From NCBI RefSeq assembly GCF_018413605.1, contig NZ_JAHCDN010000001.1:310001-374000 (forward strand): 64,000 bases of DNA, in the 5' to 3' direction. The stretch comes from Variovorax sp. PCZ-1. GTDB taxonomy: Bacteria; Pseudomonadota; Gammaproteobacteria; Burkholderiales; Burkholderiaceae_C. Shown here in pieces: positions 23,832-33,785 of the stretch. Positions within the stretch are counted from its first letter, which is position 1; each line of letters begins with the position of its first letter. The position numbers were made by a program, and so were the translations under genes. Below the pieces are notes generated by a model. That model was not told the DNA's origin. It did not search any database and saw only the letters and a list, made by a program, of their open reading frames with translations.

Positions 23832-24920
23832 ATGAATCCCCTTTGCCTACAAGATCTGCGCGTGGTTGATCTCACGCAAGTGATCGCTGGCCCTTATTGC
23901 GCCATGCAATTGGCGCAATTGGGCGCGCATGTCACCAAGGTGGAAGCACCCAGCGGCGATCCGATGCGCTGGCGTGGCGGCAGCGATACGCGGGCAGCAT
24001 CTGTGGGTTGCTCTACCCATTACGCAGCGCATGCGCGTGGGCGCTCGGTGGTGAATCTGGATTGGAATACCGAAAGCGGCCAGCAAGAGCTGATTGCGCT
24101 ACTTGCTCAAGCCGATGTGTTTGTATGCAATCTGCGCGCGCATGTGTTGCCGCGCATGGGCTTGGCTGTGGAGACTTTGCGTGATCTGTTTCCTCAGCTG
24201 GTCGTCTGCACCTTGTCAGGCTATGCCGCAGAAAGCGATAGCTGCGCCGATTGGCCAGCTTATGACAACACCATTCAAGCAGCCAGTGGCTTGATGCCAC
24301 TGAATGGTCAAGGCGAGGTTGGCGCGCGAGTCGGTGCGCCGATCATTGATTACGCATGCGGCATGGCAGCACTCTCAGCCATACTTGCTGCTTTGTTTGA
24401 GCGCACCAAGAGCGGCCAAGGACAACATGTGCATATCAGCATGCTCAGTGTGGCGCATCAGTTGATGACGGCGCAGCGGTTTGATCTTGCTGCCACCGGC
24501 AAGGAGCCACATTACAAAGGGAATGCGGCCAACAGTGGCGAGCCCCTCTCTCGGGTGTTTGAAACGGGTCAAGGCTCTCTAGCTTTGGCCGTGAATGAGC
24601 CGCATCAATTTGCAAAACTATGCTTGGTGCTCGGGCAAACCCAATGGTTGAGTGATGAGCGCTTTGCCACAAGCAAAATGCGCCGCCAGCACGCAAACGA
24701 GTTGCAAGCTTTGGTCGAGCAGTGTCTGCTGGCCGATGCTGCGCTGGCTTGGGAGGCCAAGCTTTGCGAGGCGGGTGTGGCTGCCGCTGCAGTTCGCACG
24801 CTCGCGCAATCCATTGAGCACCTGGGCGCGCAGCATGATCCCGATTTATTTGGCATGGAGCGCGGGCGTGTATCGCCAAAAGCTCTAAAGGCTGCAGTTC
24901 CCTATAAGACAGCTGTTTAA
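23832..24920 (+). CDS. CaiB/BaiF family III CoA-transferase
   Basis: A 362-residue class III CoA-transferase. The N-terminal LRVVDLTQVIAGPYCAMQLAQ and VTKVEAPSGDPMR are diagnostic, and the catalytic aspartate is in GAPIIDYACGM. It is slightly shorter than the usual 390-410 residues, missing a segment in the C-terminal half. Its neighbours, a divergent LysR and a following Bug binding protein, form a typical Burkholderiales module for an imported organic acid that is activated by CoA transfer. The acid is not identifiable. Confidence 0.88.
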   Translation: MNPLCLQDLRVVDLTQVIAGPYCAMQLAQLGAHVTKVEAPSGDPMRWRGGSDTRAASVGCSTHYAAHARGRSVVNLDWNTESGQQELIALLAQADVFVCNLRAHVLPRMGLAVETLRDLFPQLVVCTLSGYAAESDSCADWPAYDNTIQAASGLMPLNGQGEVGARVGAPIIDYACGMAALSAILAALFERTKSGQGQHVHISMLSVAHQLMTAQRFDLAATGKEPHYKGNAANSGEPLSRVFETGQGSLALAVNEPHQFAKLCLVLGQTQWLSDERFATSKMRRQHANELQALVEQCLLADAALAWEAKLCEAGVAAAAVRTLAQSIEHLGAQHDPDLFGMERGRVSPKALKAAVPYKTAV

Positions 24921-24939
24921 TTTTTTTCAGGAGACTCGA

Positions 24940-25917
24940 ATGATCATCATCACCCGCCGCACTGCTTTGCAAGCCAGCGCAGCTTGGAGCGCCAGCCTAG
25001 CTTTGCCCGCGATGGCGCAAAGCTCGGTATGGCCGAAAGAAAACGTCAAGCTCATCGTACCCTTTGCCGCTGGCGGCGGCACGGATCGCTTGGCGCGCCT
25101 GATGGGGCAGCGTTTGTCTGAGAAAACGGGAAAATCCTTTGTGGTGGAAAACCGCCCAGGCGCAGGCGGCAATATTGGTGCAGCGCAAGTGGCCAAAGCC
25201 AACGATCCGCACCAATTGCTTTTCACCACAGCCTCGATCGTCGTGAGCCCTTTCCTGTTCAGCAAACCCGGCTATAACCTAACCAAAGACCTGACACCCG
25301 TGATTCAGGTGTCTTCTTCGCCGCTGGTGCTGGTGGTCCGGGCCAACTCGCCGATCAAGGCGATTGAAGATTTACCGAAAGCTGCTGCCGCCAAATCTGG
25401 TGGTCTCAATTACGCCTCGCCTGGTGTAGGCACCACCAGCCACCTAGGCGGCTTTTTGATGAGCAAACAACTCAAAATGCCCGCCAGCCATGTGGCCTAC
25501 CGCGGTGCTGGCCCAGCGGTCAATGCACTGATTGCTGGCGAGATTGATTTTGCGCTGATGGCCGCGGTAGCCGTGTTGCCATTTATCAAGAATCAGCAGC
25601 TTCGCGCGGTGGCGGTTGCTGGTAAGCGCCCGCTACCAGATTTAGCCACTACACCTTTGATGGGGGGTGCGCCATACAACTTGGATTTGGACAATTGGCA
25701 AGGCGTGTTCATCGCATCGAACTTGGCAAAGACGCATGCTGAAGTGATCAACCAGGCGTTTAACGAAGTCCTGAAATTACAAGACGTACGCACCACAGTC
25801 TATGCGGATGGTGCAACACCCGTTGGCGGCGCATCTGCCGCATTGAAAACACTGATGTCTACTGATGGTGGCAAATACGGCGGTATCGTGATTGCCGCGG
25901 GCATCAAACCAGAGTGA
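24940..25917 (+). CDS. TctC/Bug-family periplasmic solute-binding protein
   Basis: A 325-residue Bug protein with a signal peptide (TRRTALQASAAWSASLALPAMA) and mature start near SSVWPKENVKLIVPF. The family motifs FAAGGGTDRLARLM, ENRPGAGGNIG and HVAYRGAGPAVNAL are present. A CAGGAGA ribosome-binding site sits 8 bases before the ATG. It lies 19 bases after the CoA-transferase and is surely cotranscribed. A shared role in uptake or sensing of the acid used by that enzyme is inferred. Confidence 0.9.
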   Translation: MIIITRRTALQASAAWSASLALPAMAQSSVWPKENVKLIVPFAAGGGTDRLARLMGQRLSEKTGKSFVVENRPGAGGNIGAAQVAKANDPHQLLFTTASIVVSPFLFSKPGYNLTKDLTPVIQVSSSPLVLVVRANSPIKAIEDLPKAAAAKSGGLNYASPGVGTTSHLGGFLMSKQLKMPASHVAYRGAGPAVNALIAGEIDFALMAAVAVLPFIKNQQLRAVAVAGKRPLPDLATTPLMGGAPYNLDLDNWQGVFIASNLAKTHAEVINQAFNEVLKLQDVRTTVYADGATPVGGASAALKTLMSTDGGKYGGIVIAAGIKPE

Positions 25918-26385
25918 TCACCATTTGATGCCAAGCTTGAGGAATAGCTTGGAGAGCACAAATATCGGGCCAACCCACAGGTATTGGATGTCTTCAAAGA
26001 AGCTGGGCTTCTTGCCTTCGATCTTGTGGCCTATGAATTGAAGCACCCAAGAGCCGATAAAGATTGCTAATGAGGCAATCAACACATGTGAACCCATGGC
26101 TTGTACGAGTGCAACGATGACCAAAGACCAAATCACCATGCTGATAAAGAAGACGGCAGACAATCGAGCGTAATAAACCATACTTGCTGCGACGAAGATA
26201 TAGGCCACCCAAGGGTGTAACGCAAACATGAGGCCATAGAGGCTCAGCATAATGAGTGGAATCGCTAGGAAATGGATGACCTCATTCGTAGGGTGCGTGT
26301 GACTGCTGCCGTAATGCGCAAGCAACTGATCAACTTTGCGTTGCGGCAGGCCATCTTCCTGGAGCGGTGTTGTGGTGTTGTTCAT
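25918..26385 (-). CDS. Mpo1-like (DUF962/YGL010w-type) membrane protein
   Basis: A 155-residue protein with about four membrane spans, homologous to yeast Mpo1, an iron-dependent dioxygenase acting on 2-hydroxy fatty acids. The conserved histidines appear in LLAHYGSSHTHPTNEVIHFL and IGHKIEGKKPSFFED. Bacterial members are not characterised in detail, so a lipid-oxidising role is by family only. It is convergent with the Bug gene, its stop directly abutting. Confidence 0.83.
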   Translation of the reverse strand: MNNTTTPLQEDGLPQRKVDQLLAHYGSSHTHPTNEVIHFLAIPLIMLSLYGLMFALHPWVAYIFVAASMVYYARLSAVFFISMVIWSLVIVALVQAMGSHVLIASLAIFIGSWVLQFIGHKIEGKKPSFFEDIQYLWVGPIFVLSKLFLKLGIKW

Positions 26386-26483
26386 GGCTGTTTCTCAAAA
26401 ACAACCAATATTCTAAATGCTAAGAGAAATTGAGAAAATCAGCTTATTTTTCGTCTCTAAGCAGGCAAGACGATTTCACAAAT

Positions 26484-27644
26484 TCATAACAAGCCACGCC
26501 TTGCCAAATCACGCATCAGTGCGCGTGAGCCATAAGTCCAGGGGGTGATTTGATCGCAAGTGTTCACCCAATTGGTCAATTCACCTAGGCGTGGGCTACT
26601 CACGGTGACGCAATCTCCCACTGCATGCGTGAAGCCTTGTCCTTTGGCGAAGCGATCTTGTGTGGGTGCAAACATCGTACCGCAAAACAGCATGAAGCCA
26701 TCAGGGTATTGGTGATTGGCATTCAGAGTCTGCGCCACCAGATTCAAAGGATCACGGCTGATTTGTTGCATGGAGCTTGATCCCTCCATCATGAAGCCTT
26801 TGTCATCAGTCACCACCAGCCGAACCTCAGCTTGACGCGCATCGTCAATCGTGAAATTCGCATCAAACAAGCGAATGAAAGGTCCAATCGCGCAAGATGC
26901 GTTGTTGTCTTTGGCCTTGCCCAATAGCAAAGCGCTACGACCTTCCACATCGCGCAGATTCACATCATTGCCCAACGCCACGCCTTGCACGATGCCTTGC
27001 GGCGAGACAGCAAGCACCACCTCTGGCTCAGGATTGTTCCAATGGCTCTCAGGATGAATGCCAATCTGAGCGCCATAGCCCACCGCGCTCATGGCTTGTG
27101 ATTTGGTGAACACCTCTGCATCTTTGCCAATGCCGACTTCGAGGTACTGGCTCCACAAGCCCATCTCCATCAGCAGCGCTTTGACCTGCATGGCTTTGTC
27201 TGAGCCGGGAACGATGGCTCGAAGGTTATCGCCAATCACCTTGGATATTTTCTCACGCACGGCCAGAGCCTTGGAAGCATCGCCTCGCGCCTGCTCTTCA
27301 ATCACACGCTCCAGCATGCTCGCAACAAAAGTTACGCCAGCTGCTTTGATGGGCTGCAAATCGCAAGGGGCGAGCAAGTGCGCAATGGAATGATCTGGCT
27401 CTGCGAGTTGAGAGTTGCCTAGCACGGCTTGCATATCAGCTAGCTTGGGCAATTGCGAACGCTTTGCCGCGATCTGGGCTGCTGGATCATTCATTGCCAG
27501 TAAATCAGCACTTGTGGGCGCGATACTGCTCAGATCGTACAAAGCCTCTGGTGTTGCTAGCGCGAGTACTGCGCCTAAGCTGGGCGTATGAACGCGAGCG
27601 ATCAACACTGCACGGTCTGCGTCTTGCGGGAAAGGGGAGGTCAT
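26484..27644 (-). CDS. Fumarylacetoacetate hydrolase-family protein (2-keto-3-deoxy sugar acid type)
   Basis: A 386-residue FAH-family enzyme. The metal-binding catalytic region includes SHWNNPEPEVVLAVSP and VALGNDVNLRDVEGRSAL, with KAKDNNASCAIGPF following. The long N-terminal domain and the VTFVASMLERVIEEQARGD stretch resemble 2-keto-3-deoxy-D-arabinonate dehydratase-like members rather than true fumarylacetoacetase. It lies 15 bases after an enolase-superfamily sugar-acid dehydratase gene on the same strand. Two successive dehydrations of a sugar acid are therefore a good working idea. Confidence 0.82.
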   Translation of the reverse strand: MTSPFPQDADRAVLIARVHTPSLGAVLALATPEALYDLSSIAPTSADLLAMNDPAAQIAAKRSQLPKLADMQAVLGNSQLAEPDHSIAHLLAPCDLQPIKAAGVTFVASMLERVIEEQARGDASKALAVREKISKVIGDNLRAIVPGSDKAMQVKALLMEMGLWSQYLEVGIGKDAEVFTKSQAMSAVGYGAQIGIHPESHWNNPEPEVVLAVSPQGIVQGVALGNDVNLRDVEGRSALLLGKAKDNNASCAIGPFIRLFDANFTIDDARQAEVRLVVTDDKGFMMEGSSSMQQISRDPLNLVAQTLNANHQYPDGFMLFCGTMFAPTQDRFAKGQGFTHAVGDCVTVSSPRLGELTNWVNTCDQITPWTYGSRALMRDLARRGLL

Positions 27645-27659
27645 GAAATGCTTGTCTCG

Positions 27660-28856
27660 TTAAAGTTTAGCAACGCGCACAGTCGCATCCTTGCGCAGAT
27701 GCAAATCGGGCAGCAGCTCTAGCCCAAGGCCAGGCTTGTTGTTGAGCGAAATCATGCCTTTGTTGACCATGGGCAATTCTGTGACCAGTTCTTTGTACCA
27801 ACCGCTGTAAAACGCGCGAACGCTTTCTTGAATCAGTGCATTGGGTGCGTGCAAAGAAAGCTGAGTAGAAGCTGCCCACACCACGGGGCCAGTGCAATCA
27901 TGCGGCGCTACGGGCAATTGCCAAGCATCGGCCATTGCGGCGATTTTGCGCGCTTCGCTCAATCCACCACACCAGCTCAAATCCAGCATCACGATACCTG
28001 CCACGCCAGTTTGCAAATAATCTTTGAAGCCGAATTTATAGGCCAGCGTTTCGCTGGCGCAGATGAGTGCATCGGTGTGGGGCGCGTATTGCTTCAGAAG
28101 ATCGAGTGAATCCATGCGAATCGCATCTTCATGCCAGAAGGTGTTGAACTCTTTCAAAGCGCGTGCAATCTTTTGCGCCATCGGCAGCCGCCAGAGGCTA
28201 TGAAACTCCACCATGATGTCCATGCAGTTGCCCACGGCTGAGCGAATTTTGCGGAAAGGCTCAAGCGCTTTGTCCAGATCACGATCACTGATGTATTGGC
28301 CATCGCTGGCTTCTGCGGCCGGATCAAACGGCCAAATCTTCATAGCGGTGATGCCTTCTGATTGCAGGCTTAAGGCCAGCTCATCGGCATGATGCAGAAA
28401 GCCATTCAAATCTTCATAAGGCCCCGCTTTGTTGCCCAAGCCCCAGTTCGATGTGCTCTGGTTCGTCGTGCTGCGCACGTATTGATAGCCCGCGCAGGTG
28501 TTGTAAATGCGAATGGCTTGGCGAGATTCACCGCCCAGCGCCACGCGCACGGGCATATTCGCCGCTTTGCCAAAAATATCCCAGAGCGCAATATCAATCG
28601 CGCTGTTGCCACGTGTCTCCACACCGGAGCCTCGCCAGCCGAGATAGCCAGTGATGTCATTGTTTCTTGCTTCGATTTGCAGCGGGTCTTTGCCCAGCAG
28701 TTTGGCTGCCGCCCATTCGTGCAGATAAGCCTCCACAGCCGCCGCGCCCATAAATGTTTCGCCGAGGCCCGTGATGCCTTCATCAGTGTGCAGCCGCACC
28801 CAGATGATGTTGGGGAATTCCGCGAGGCGGATGGTTTCTAGTTGGGTGATCTTCAT
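27660..28856 (-). CDS. Enolase-superfamily (mandelate racemase/muconate lactonizing) sugar-acid dehydratase
   Basis: About 398 residues with the capping domain first (TDEGITGLGETFMGAAAVEAY), then the barrel. The catalytic lysine strand reads AMKIWPFD, metal ligands occur in VEFHSLW, HEDAIR and CASETLAYK, and the general base histidine is in VAPHDCTGP. This set marks an MR-subgroup acid-sugar dehydratase. The exact sugar is not readable. I start at ATG 28856 (MKITQLETIR); the frame upstream is open only through a hairpin element. It pairs with the FAH-family gene downstream. Confidence 0.87.
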   Translation of the reverse strand: MKITQLETIRLAEFPNIIWVRLHTDEGITGLGETFMGAAAVEAYLHEWAAAKLLGKDPLQIEARNNDITGYLGWRGSGVETRGNSAIDIALWDIFGKAANMPVRVALGGESRQAIRIYNTCAGYQYVRSTTNQSTSNWGLGNKAGPYEDLNGFLHHADELALSLQSEGITAMKIWPFDPAAEASDGQYISDRDLDKALEPFRKIRSAVGNCMDIMVEFHSLWRLPMAQKIARALKEFNTFWHEDAIRMDSLDLLKQYAPHTDALICASETLAYKFGFKDYLQTGVAGIVMLDLSWCGGLSEARKIAAMADAWQLPVAPHDCTGPVVWAASTQLSLHAPNALIQESVRAFYSGWYKELVTELPMVNKGMISLNNKPGLGLELLPDLHLRKDATVRVAKL

Positions 28857-28890
28857 GCTTTGCATTGTGGCAAAGATTTGGTGATCTGTG

Positions 28891-29016
28891 GCCTTCGATG
28901 TACGCCTGCGCTTGGGGTATCCCCCTCCGCGAATGTCCTCCGGCTGGCGCTGCGCGCGTGCCTCCCCCTTTATTTCGCTGCGGTCGATACCCCAATCACA
29001 GTCGTACATCGAAGGC
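28891..29016 (-). repeat. Hairpin element A (first of pair 1)
   Basis: Perfect 14-bp outer arms (GCCTTCGATGTACG at 28891-28904, its complement at 29003-29016) and nested perfect 10-bp inner arms (TTGGGGTATC at 28912-28921, its complement at 28986-28995). The conserved core GCAGCGAAATAAAGGGGGAG reads on the minus strand. It is placed 35 bases upstream of the dehydratase start, so it may overlap that gene's promoter or leader. Confidence 0.85.
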
Positions 29017-29105
29017 AAAGGGTTAGCGTGTTGAGTTCCAATCTCGCTGCGCCAAAATTGCTGGGAATAGTTATCGTGGGCGAGCGAAGATTCTCACATT
29101 AGCCA

Positions 29106-29217
29106 ACAGGCCTCGGTTGTGATTGGGTTGTTTCTCGCAGCGAAATAAAGGGGGAGACGGCGCAGTCGGCGGAGCACATTCGCGCAGGGGAACAGCACAA
29201 TTACAACCGAGGCCTGT
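29106..29217 (+). repeat. Hairpin element B (second of pair 1)
   Basis: Perfect 15-bp arms (ACAGGCCTCGGTTGT at 29106-29120, its complement at 29203-29217), unrelated in sequence to those of element A. The core GCAGCGAAATAAAGGGGGAG, identical to A over 20 bases, reads on the plus strand, and CACATTCGCGCAGGGG parallels the GACATTCGCGGAGGGG of A. It lies 89 bases from A in the opposite orientation. Confidence 0.85.
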
Positions 29218-29250
29218 CTTAATCATCAGAAATCTTCCGCACACCTTTAC

Positions 29251-29312
29251 TGCAAAATCAATAGCACTCCGCGCAGAAAATACGCCGGCAAACTGCTCAA
29301 AAGGCTTCGAAA
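29251..29312 (-). repeat. Dispersed repeat, intergenic copy downstream of gltA
   Basis: AAATCAATAGCACTCC, then GCGCAGAAAATACGCCGGC, then AAACTGCTCAAAAGGC: a close reverse-orientation copy, abutting the gltA terminator. Confidence 0.87.
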
Positions 29313-29315
29313 AAC

Positions 29316-29339
29316 AAAAAACCCGCTCAAGGCGGGTTT
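29316..29339 (-). terminator. Rho-independent terminator of gltA
   Basis: The 8-bp stem AAACCCGC/GCGGGTTT with loop TCAAG is followed on the minus strand by a T-rich tract. It ends 20 bases after the gltA stop. Confidence 0.85.
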
Positions 29340-29359
29340 CTTATGAAGCAGAGCAAAGA

Positions 29360-30666
<1,307 letters not shown>

Positions 30667-30670
<4 letters not shown>

Positions 30671-31008
30671 TGTTTTTCCTTCAAGAGTTCTAAAACGGCG
30701 CGTATATCAGGTGTATCCAGCTCAGGGCGCACTTCGTGCAAAGGCTTGCGGCCAAGATGCAAATCCAAGAGCTGATTGTCAGAGAGATCCATTAGAGCAT
30801 TCAACCCATTCGCCTGCCTGACGGTGAGTAATTCTGCGTATTTGTTGAAAAAGCGCTCGATGAAGAGATCGTTTTCAAGCATGCCCCGACGGCTGCGCCA
30901 GCGGAGTTTGGAGAGAGCACCAGAGGAGAGAGGGGCATCCAAATCAGCGCTCGAATCGAGGCCGTAGACGGCTTCGATGTTTTGAGCGGTGTTGGCGGCA
31001 AATTGCAT
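30667..31008 (-). CDS. sdhE: FAD assembly factor SdhE
   Basis: About 113 residues. SdhE flavinates the SdhA subunit. The signature [20 protein letters not shown] is intact, with a C-terminal helical bundle ([17 protein letters not shown]). I prefer ATG 31008 ([10 protein letters not shown]); the open frame extends further only into a CGCAAAAG hairpin. The N-terminal extension of about 40 residues before the signature is longer than in Escherichia coli. It overlaps gltA by four bases. Confidence 0.92.
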
Positions 31009-31030
31009 GATGGTGTGGAGAGTTTCTTTT

Positions 31031-31132
31031 GAACGCAGAAGACGCAAAAGTTACGCAAAAGGCGCAGAAGTAAAACCAAACTTTGGCTGTTCTTTTTGTG
31101 TCTTCTGCGTGATTTCTGCGTCTTTTGCGTTC
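31031..31132. repeat. CGCAAAAG-type large inverted repeat (copy 2)
   Basis: Left arm GAACGCAGAAGACGCAAAAG, then TTACGCAAAAGGCGCAGAAG; right arm TCTTCTGCGTGATTTCTGCG, then TCTTTTGCGTTC. The loop is about 20 bases. It lies between sdhB and sdhE within the operon, where it could act as an RNA-stability or attenuation hairpin. Confidence 0.8.
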
Positions 31133-31145
31133 AACTGCATAGTCA

Positions 31146-31850
31146 TCAAACAGCGCGTCTAACCATGAGTTCTTTGATCTTGCCGATGGCCTTAGTGGGG
31201 TTCAAACCCTTGGGGCAGACATCGACGCAGTTCATGATGGTGTGGCAGCGGAACAAGCGATATGGGTCTTCGAGGTTATCTAGACGCTCATTCGTGGCTT
31301 GATCGCGGCTATCGGCGATGAAGCGGTAGGCTTGCAAGAGGCCGGCGGGGCCGACGAATTTGTCGGGGTTCCACCAGAAGCTGGGGCAGCTTGTGGAGCA
31401 GCTCGCACACAAGATGCACTCATACAAGCCGTTCAACTCTTCACGCTCTTCAGGCGATTGCAGGCGCTCTTTCTCAGGCGGAATCGTGTCGTTGATCAAG
31501 TAGGGCTTGATCGAGTTGTACTGCTTGAAGAACTGCGTCATGTCCACAATGATGTCGCGGATCACGGGCAGGCCGGGCAGGGGCTTCAGGACGATATCGC
31601 CTTTGAGCGTGCGCATATTGGTCAAGCAAGCCAAGCCGTTTTTGCCATTGATGTTCATCGCATCCGAACCGCACACGCCTTCGCGGCAAGAGCGGCGGAA
31701 GGAGATGCTGGGGTCTTGCTCTTTGAGCTTCATCAAGGCATCGAGCAACATGCGCTCAGAGCCATCGAGTTCTACCTGAATGGTCTGCATGTATGGCTTG
31801 GCATCCTTTTCAGGATCGTAGCGGTAGATTTTGAAGGTGCGCTTTTCCAT
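31146..31850 (-). CDS. sdhB: Succinate dehydrogenase iron-sulfur subunit
   Basis: A 234-residue SdhB carrying electrons from FAD to quinone. Its [2Fe-2S] cysteines are in RRSCREGVCGSDAMNINGK and GLACLTN; the [4Fe-4S] and [3Fe-4S] ligands are in CILCASCSTSCPSFWW and CHTIMNCVDVCPKGLNP. The ATG at 31850 has a GGAGAA ribosome-binding site. It follows sdhA by 24 bases. Confidence 0.96.
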   Translation of the reverse strand: MEKRTFKIYRYDPEKDAKPYMQTIQVELDGSERMLLDALMKLKEQDPSISFRRSCREGVCGSDAMNINGKNGLACLTNMRTLKGDIVLKPLPGLPVIRDIIVDMTQFFKQYNSIKPYLINDTIPPEKERLQSPEEREELNGLYECILCASCSTSCPSFWWNPDKFVGPAGLLQAYRFIADSRDQATNERLDNLEDPYRLFRCHTIMNCVDVCPKGLNPTKAIGKIKELMVRRAV

Positions 31851-31874
31851 GTGTTTCTCCAATACTGCTTCGAT

Positions 31875-33686
31875 TTAGAAAGTACGAACTTTTGGTGGCA
31901 CAGACTCTGCTGTGAGGGGCTTGAGCTTGACGGCTTTGTAATCCAAGCGGCCACCTTTTTGATGGTCTTCGGAATACCACAGCGTGTGCTTCATCCAGTT
32001 GGCATCGTCGCGACCCATCGGAGTTTTTGGATCGTCCACCGGTTTCTCGTAATCGCTAACGGTGTGGGCGCCACGGCACTCTTTGCGTGCTGCTGCTGAG
32101 ACGATCGTGGCCTGAGCGGCTTCGATCAGGTTTTCCACTTCCAGTGCTTCGATACGGGCGGTGTTGAAGGTTTGTGATTTGTCTTTGAGGGTGATGTTCT
32201 TCACGCGCTCGCGCAGCTCAGCAATCTTCTTCACGCCTTCGTCCATGCTCGCTTGCGTGCGGAACACGCCGGCGTGTTGCTGCATGGCGGAGCGGATGTC
32301 GTTGGCCACGGTTTGTGCGTATTCGCCGGTGGTGGAGTCGTTGAGGCGTGCGATGCGAGCCAGCGTTTTGTCGGCGGCATCCGCTGGCAATTTCTTGTGC
32401 TCTTTAGGCGCATTCTTGAGAGATTCCACGATGTGATTGCCTGCTGCGCGGCCAAACACCAGCAGATCGAGCAGAGAGTTCGTGCCCAAGCGGTTCGCGC
32501 CATGCACGCTCACGCAAGAGCATTCGCCCACAGCGTAGAGGCCATTGAGCACATCGTTGTCGTTGCCATTACGTTGAATCACGACTTGGCCGTTGATGTT
32601 GGTGGGGATGCCGCCCATTTGGTAATGGATGGTGGGCACAACGGGGATCGGCTCTTTGGTGATATCGACGTTGGCGAAGTTCACGCCGATTTCGTACACC
32701 GAGGGCAGGCGCTTGTGGATCGTGTCTGCGCCGAGGTGATCGAGCTTGAGCATCACGTAATCTTTGTTCGGGCCGCAGCCACGGCCTTCTTTGATTTCTT
32801 GATCCATGCAGCGCGAGACGAAATCGCGGGGAGCCAAATCTTTCAATGTCGGCGCATAGCGCTCCATGAAGCGCTCGCCATTGCTGTTGAGCAAAATCGC
32901 GCCTTCGCCACGGCAGCCTTCGGTGAGCAACACGCCCGCGCCAGCCACGCCGGTGGGGTGGAATTGCCAGAATTCCATGTCTTCCAGCGGGATGCCTGCG
33001 CGTGCGGCCATGCCCAAGCCGTCGCCGGTGTTGATGAAGGCGTTGGTGGAGGCTGCATAAATACGGCCTGCGCCGCCAGTGGCCATCAAAGTGGTCTTGG
33101 CTTCGAGGATGTGAACGTCGCCCGTCTCCATCTCAATCGCCGTCACGCCCACGCAATCGCCATCGGCATCCAAGATCAAATCTTGCGCCATCCACTCCAC
33201 GAAGAAGCTGGTGCGCGCTGCCACGTTTTGTTGATAGAGCGTGTGCAGCATGGCGTGGCCGGTGCGGTCTGCAGCAGCGCAAGCGCGTTGCACGGGCTTT
33301 TCGCCGTAATTCGCGGTGTGGCCGCCGAAGGGGCGCTGGTAGATCGTGCCATCTGGGTTGCGGTCAAAAGGCATGCCCATGTGCTCGAGGTCATAAACCA
33401 CTTTTGGCGCTTCGCGGCACATGAATTCAATCGCGTCTTGGTCGCCGAGCCAATCGGAGCCCTTCACGGTATCGTAGAAGTGATAGTGCCAATTGTCTTC
33501 GCTCATATTGCCTAGCGATGCGCCGATGCCGCCTTGGGCAGCCACGGTGTGCGAACGTGTGGGGAAGACTTTGGTGAGCACGGCCACATTCAGGCCGGCG
33601 CGGGAGAGCTGGAGCGATGCGCGCATGCCAGAGCCACCTGCTCCAACGATCACCACATCAAATTTTCTTTTCGTCACATTGGCCAT
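31875..33686 (-). CDS. sdhA: Succinate dehydrogenase flavoprotein subunit
   Basis: A 603-residue catalytic subunit oxidising succinate to fumarate. Visible are the FAD-binding GAGGSGMRASLQLSRAG, the covalent FAD histidine in TRSHTVAAQGGIGASLGN, the substrate-site arginine region RGEGAILLNSNGERFMERY, and HGANRLGTNSLLDLLVFGR. The C terminus is the usual DDANWMKHTLW block. It is preceded by a 99-base gap containing a dispersed-repeat copy. Confidence 0.97.
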   Translation of the reverse strand: MANVTKRKFDVVIVGAGGSGMRASLQLSRAGLNVAVLTKVFPTRSHTVAAQGGIGASLGNMSEDNWHYHFYDTVKGSDWLGDQDAIEFMCREAPKVVYDLEHMGMPFDRNPDGTIYQRPFGGHTANYGEKPVQRACAAADRTGHAMLHTLYQQNVAARTSFFVEWMAQDLILDADGDCVGVTAIEMETGDVHILEAKTTLMATGGAGRIYAASTNAFINTGDGLGMAARAGIPLEDMEFWQFHPTGVAGAGVLLTEGCRGEGAILLNSNGERFMERYAPTLKDLAPRDFVSRCMDQEIKEGRGCGPNKDYVMLKLDHLGADTIHKRLPSVYEIGVNFANVDITKEPIPVVPTIHYQMGGIPTNINGQVVIQRNGNDNDVLNGLYAVGECSCVSVHGANRLGTNSLLDLLVFGRAAGNHIVESLKNAPKEHKKLPADAADKTLARIARLNDSTTGEYAQTVANDIRSAMQQHAGVFRTQASMDEGVKKIAELRERVKNITLKDKSQTFNTARIEALEVENLIEAAQATIVSAAARKECRGAHTVSDYEKPVDDPKTPMGRDDANWMKHTLWYSEDHQKGGRLDYKAVKLKPLTAESVPPKVRTF

Positions 33687-33706
33687 GTTTAAATGTCCTT
33701 CTTTAC

Positions 33707-33779
33707 TGCTTTTTTAAGCATCATTTGGCAAGATAGCCGACATAAATACTGCGCGGAGTGCTATTAAAATAATAGTATC
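33707..33779 (+). repeat. Dispersed repeat, copy between sdhD and sdhA
   Basis: GCCGACATAAATACTGCGC, then GGAGTGCTATTAAAATAATAG, with the T-rich flank CTTTTTTAAGCATC to the left. It interrupts an operon whose genes elsewhere are tightly packed, yet leaves every frame intact. Confidence 0.83.
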
Positions 33780-33785
33780 CGTAGA

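Noticed and set aside
28891-29217. Integron attC sites or a CRISPR array as explanation of the paired hairpins
   Set aside because: No GTTRRRY/RYYYAAC core sites, no integrase, no regularly repeated units with spacers. Only four related hairpins in two pairs.
32253-33515. A 420-codon open frame antisense to sdhA, with similar long antisense frames opposite gltA and ftsH
   Set aside because: They lie wholly within firmly identified genes on the other strand, have histidine- and alanine-rich compositions typical of antisense frames, and show no family features.
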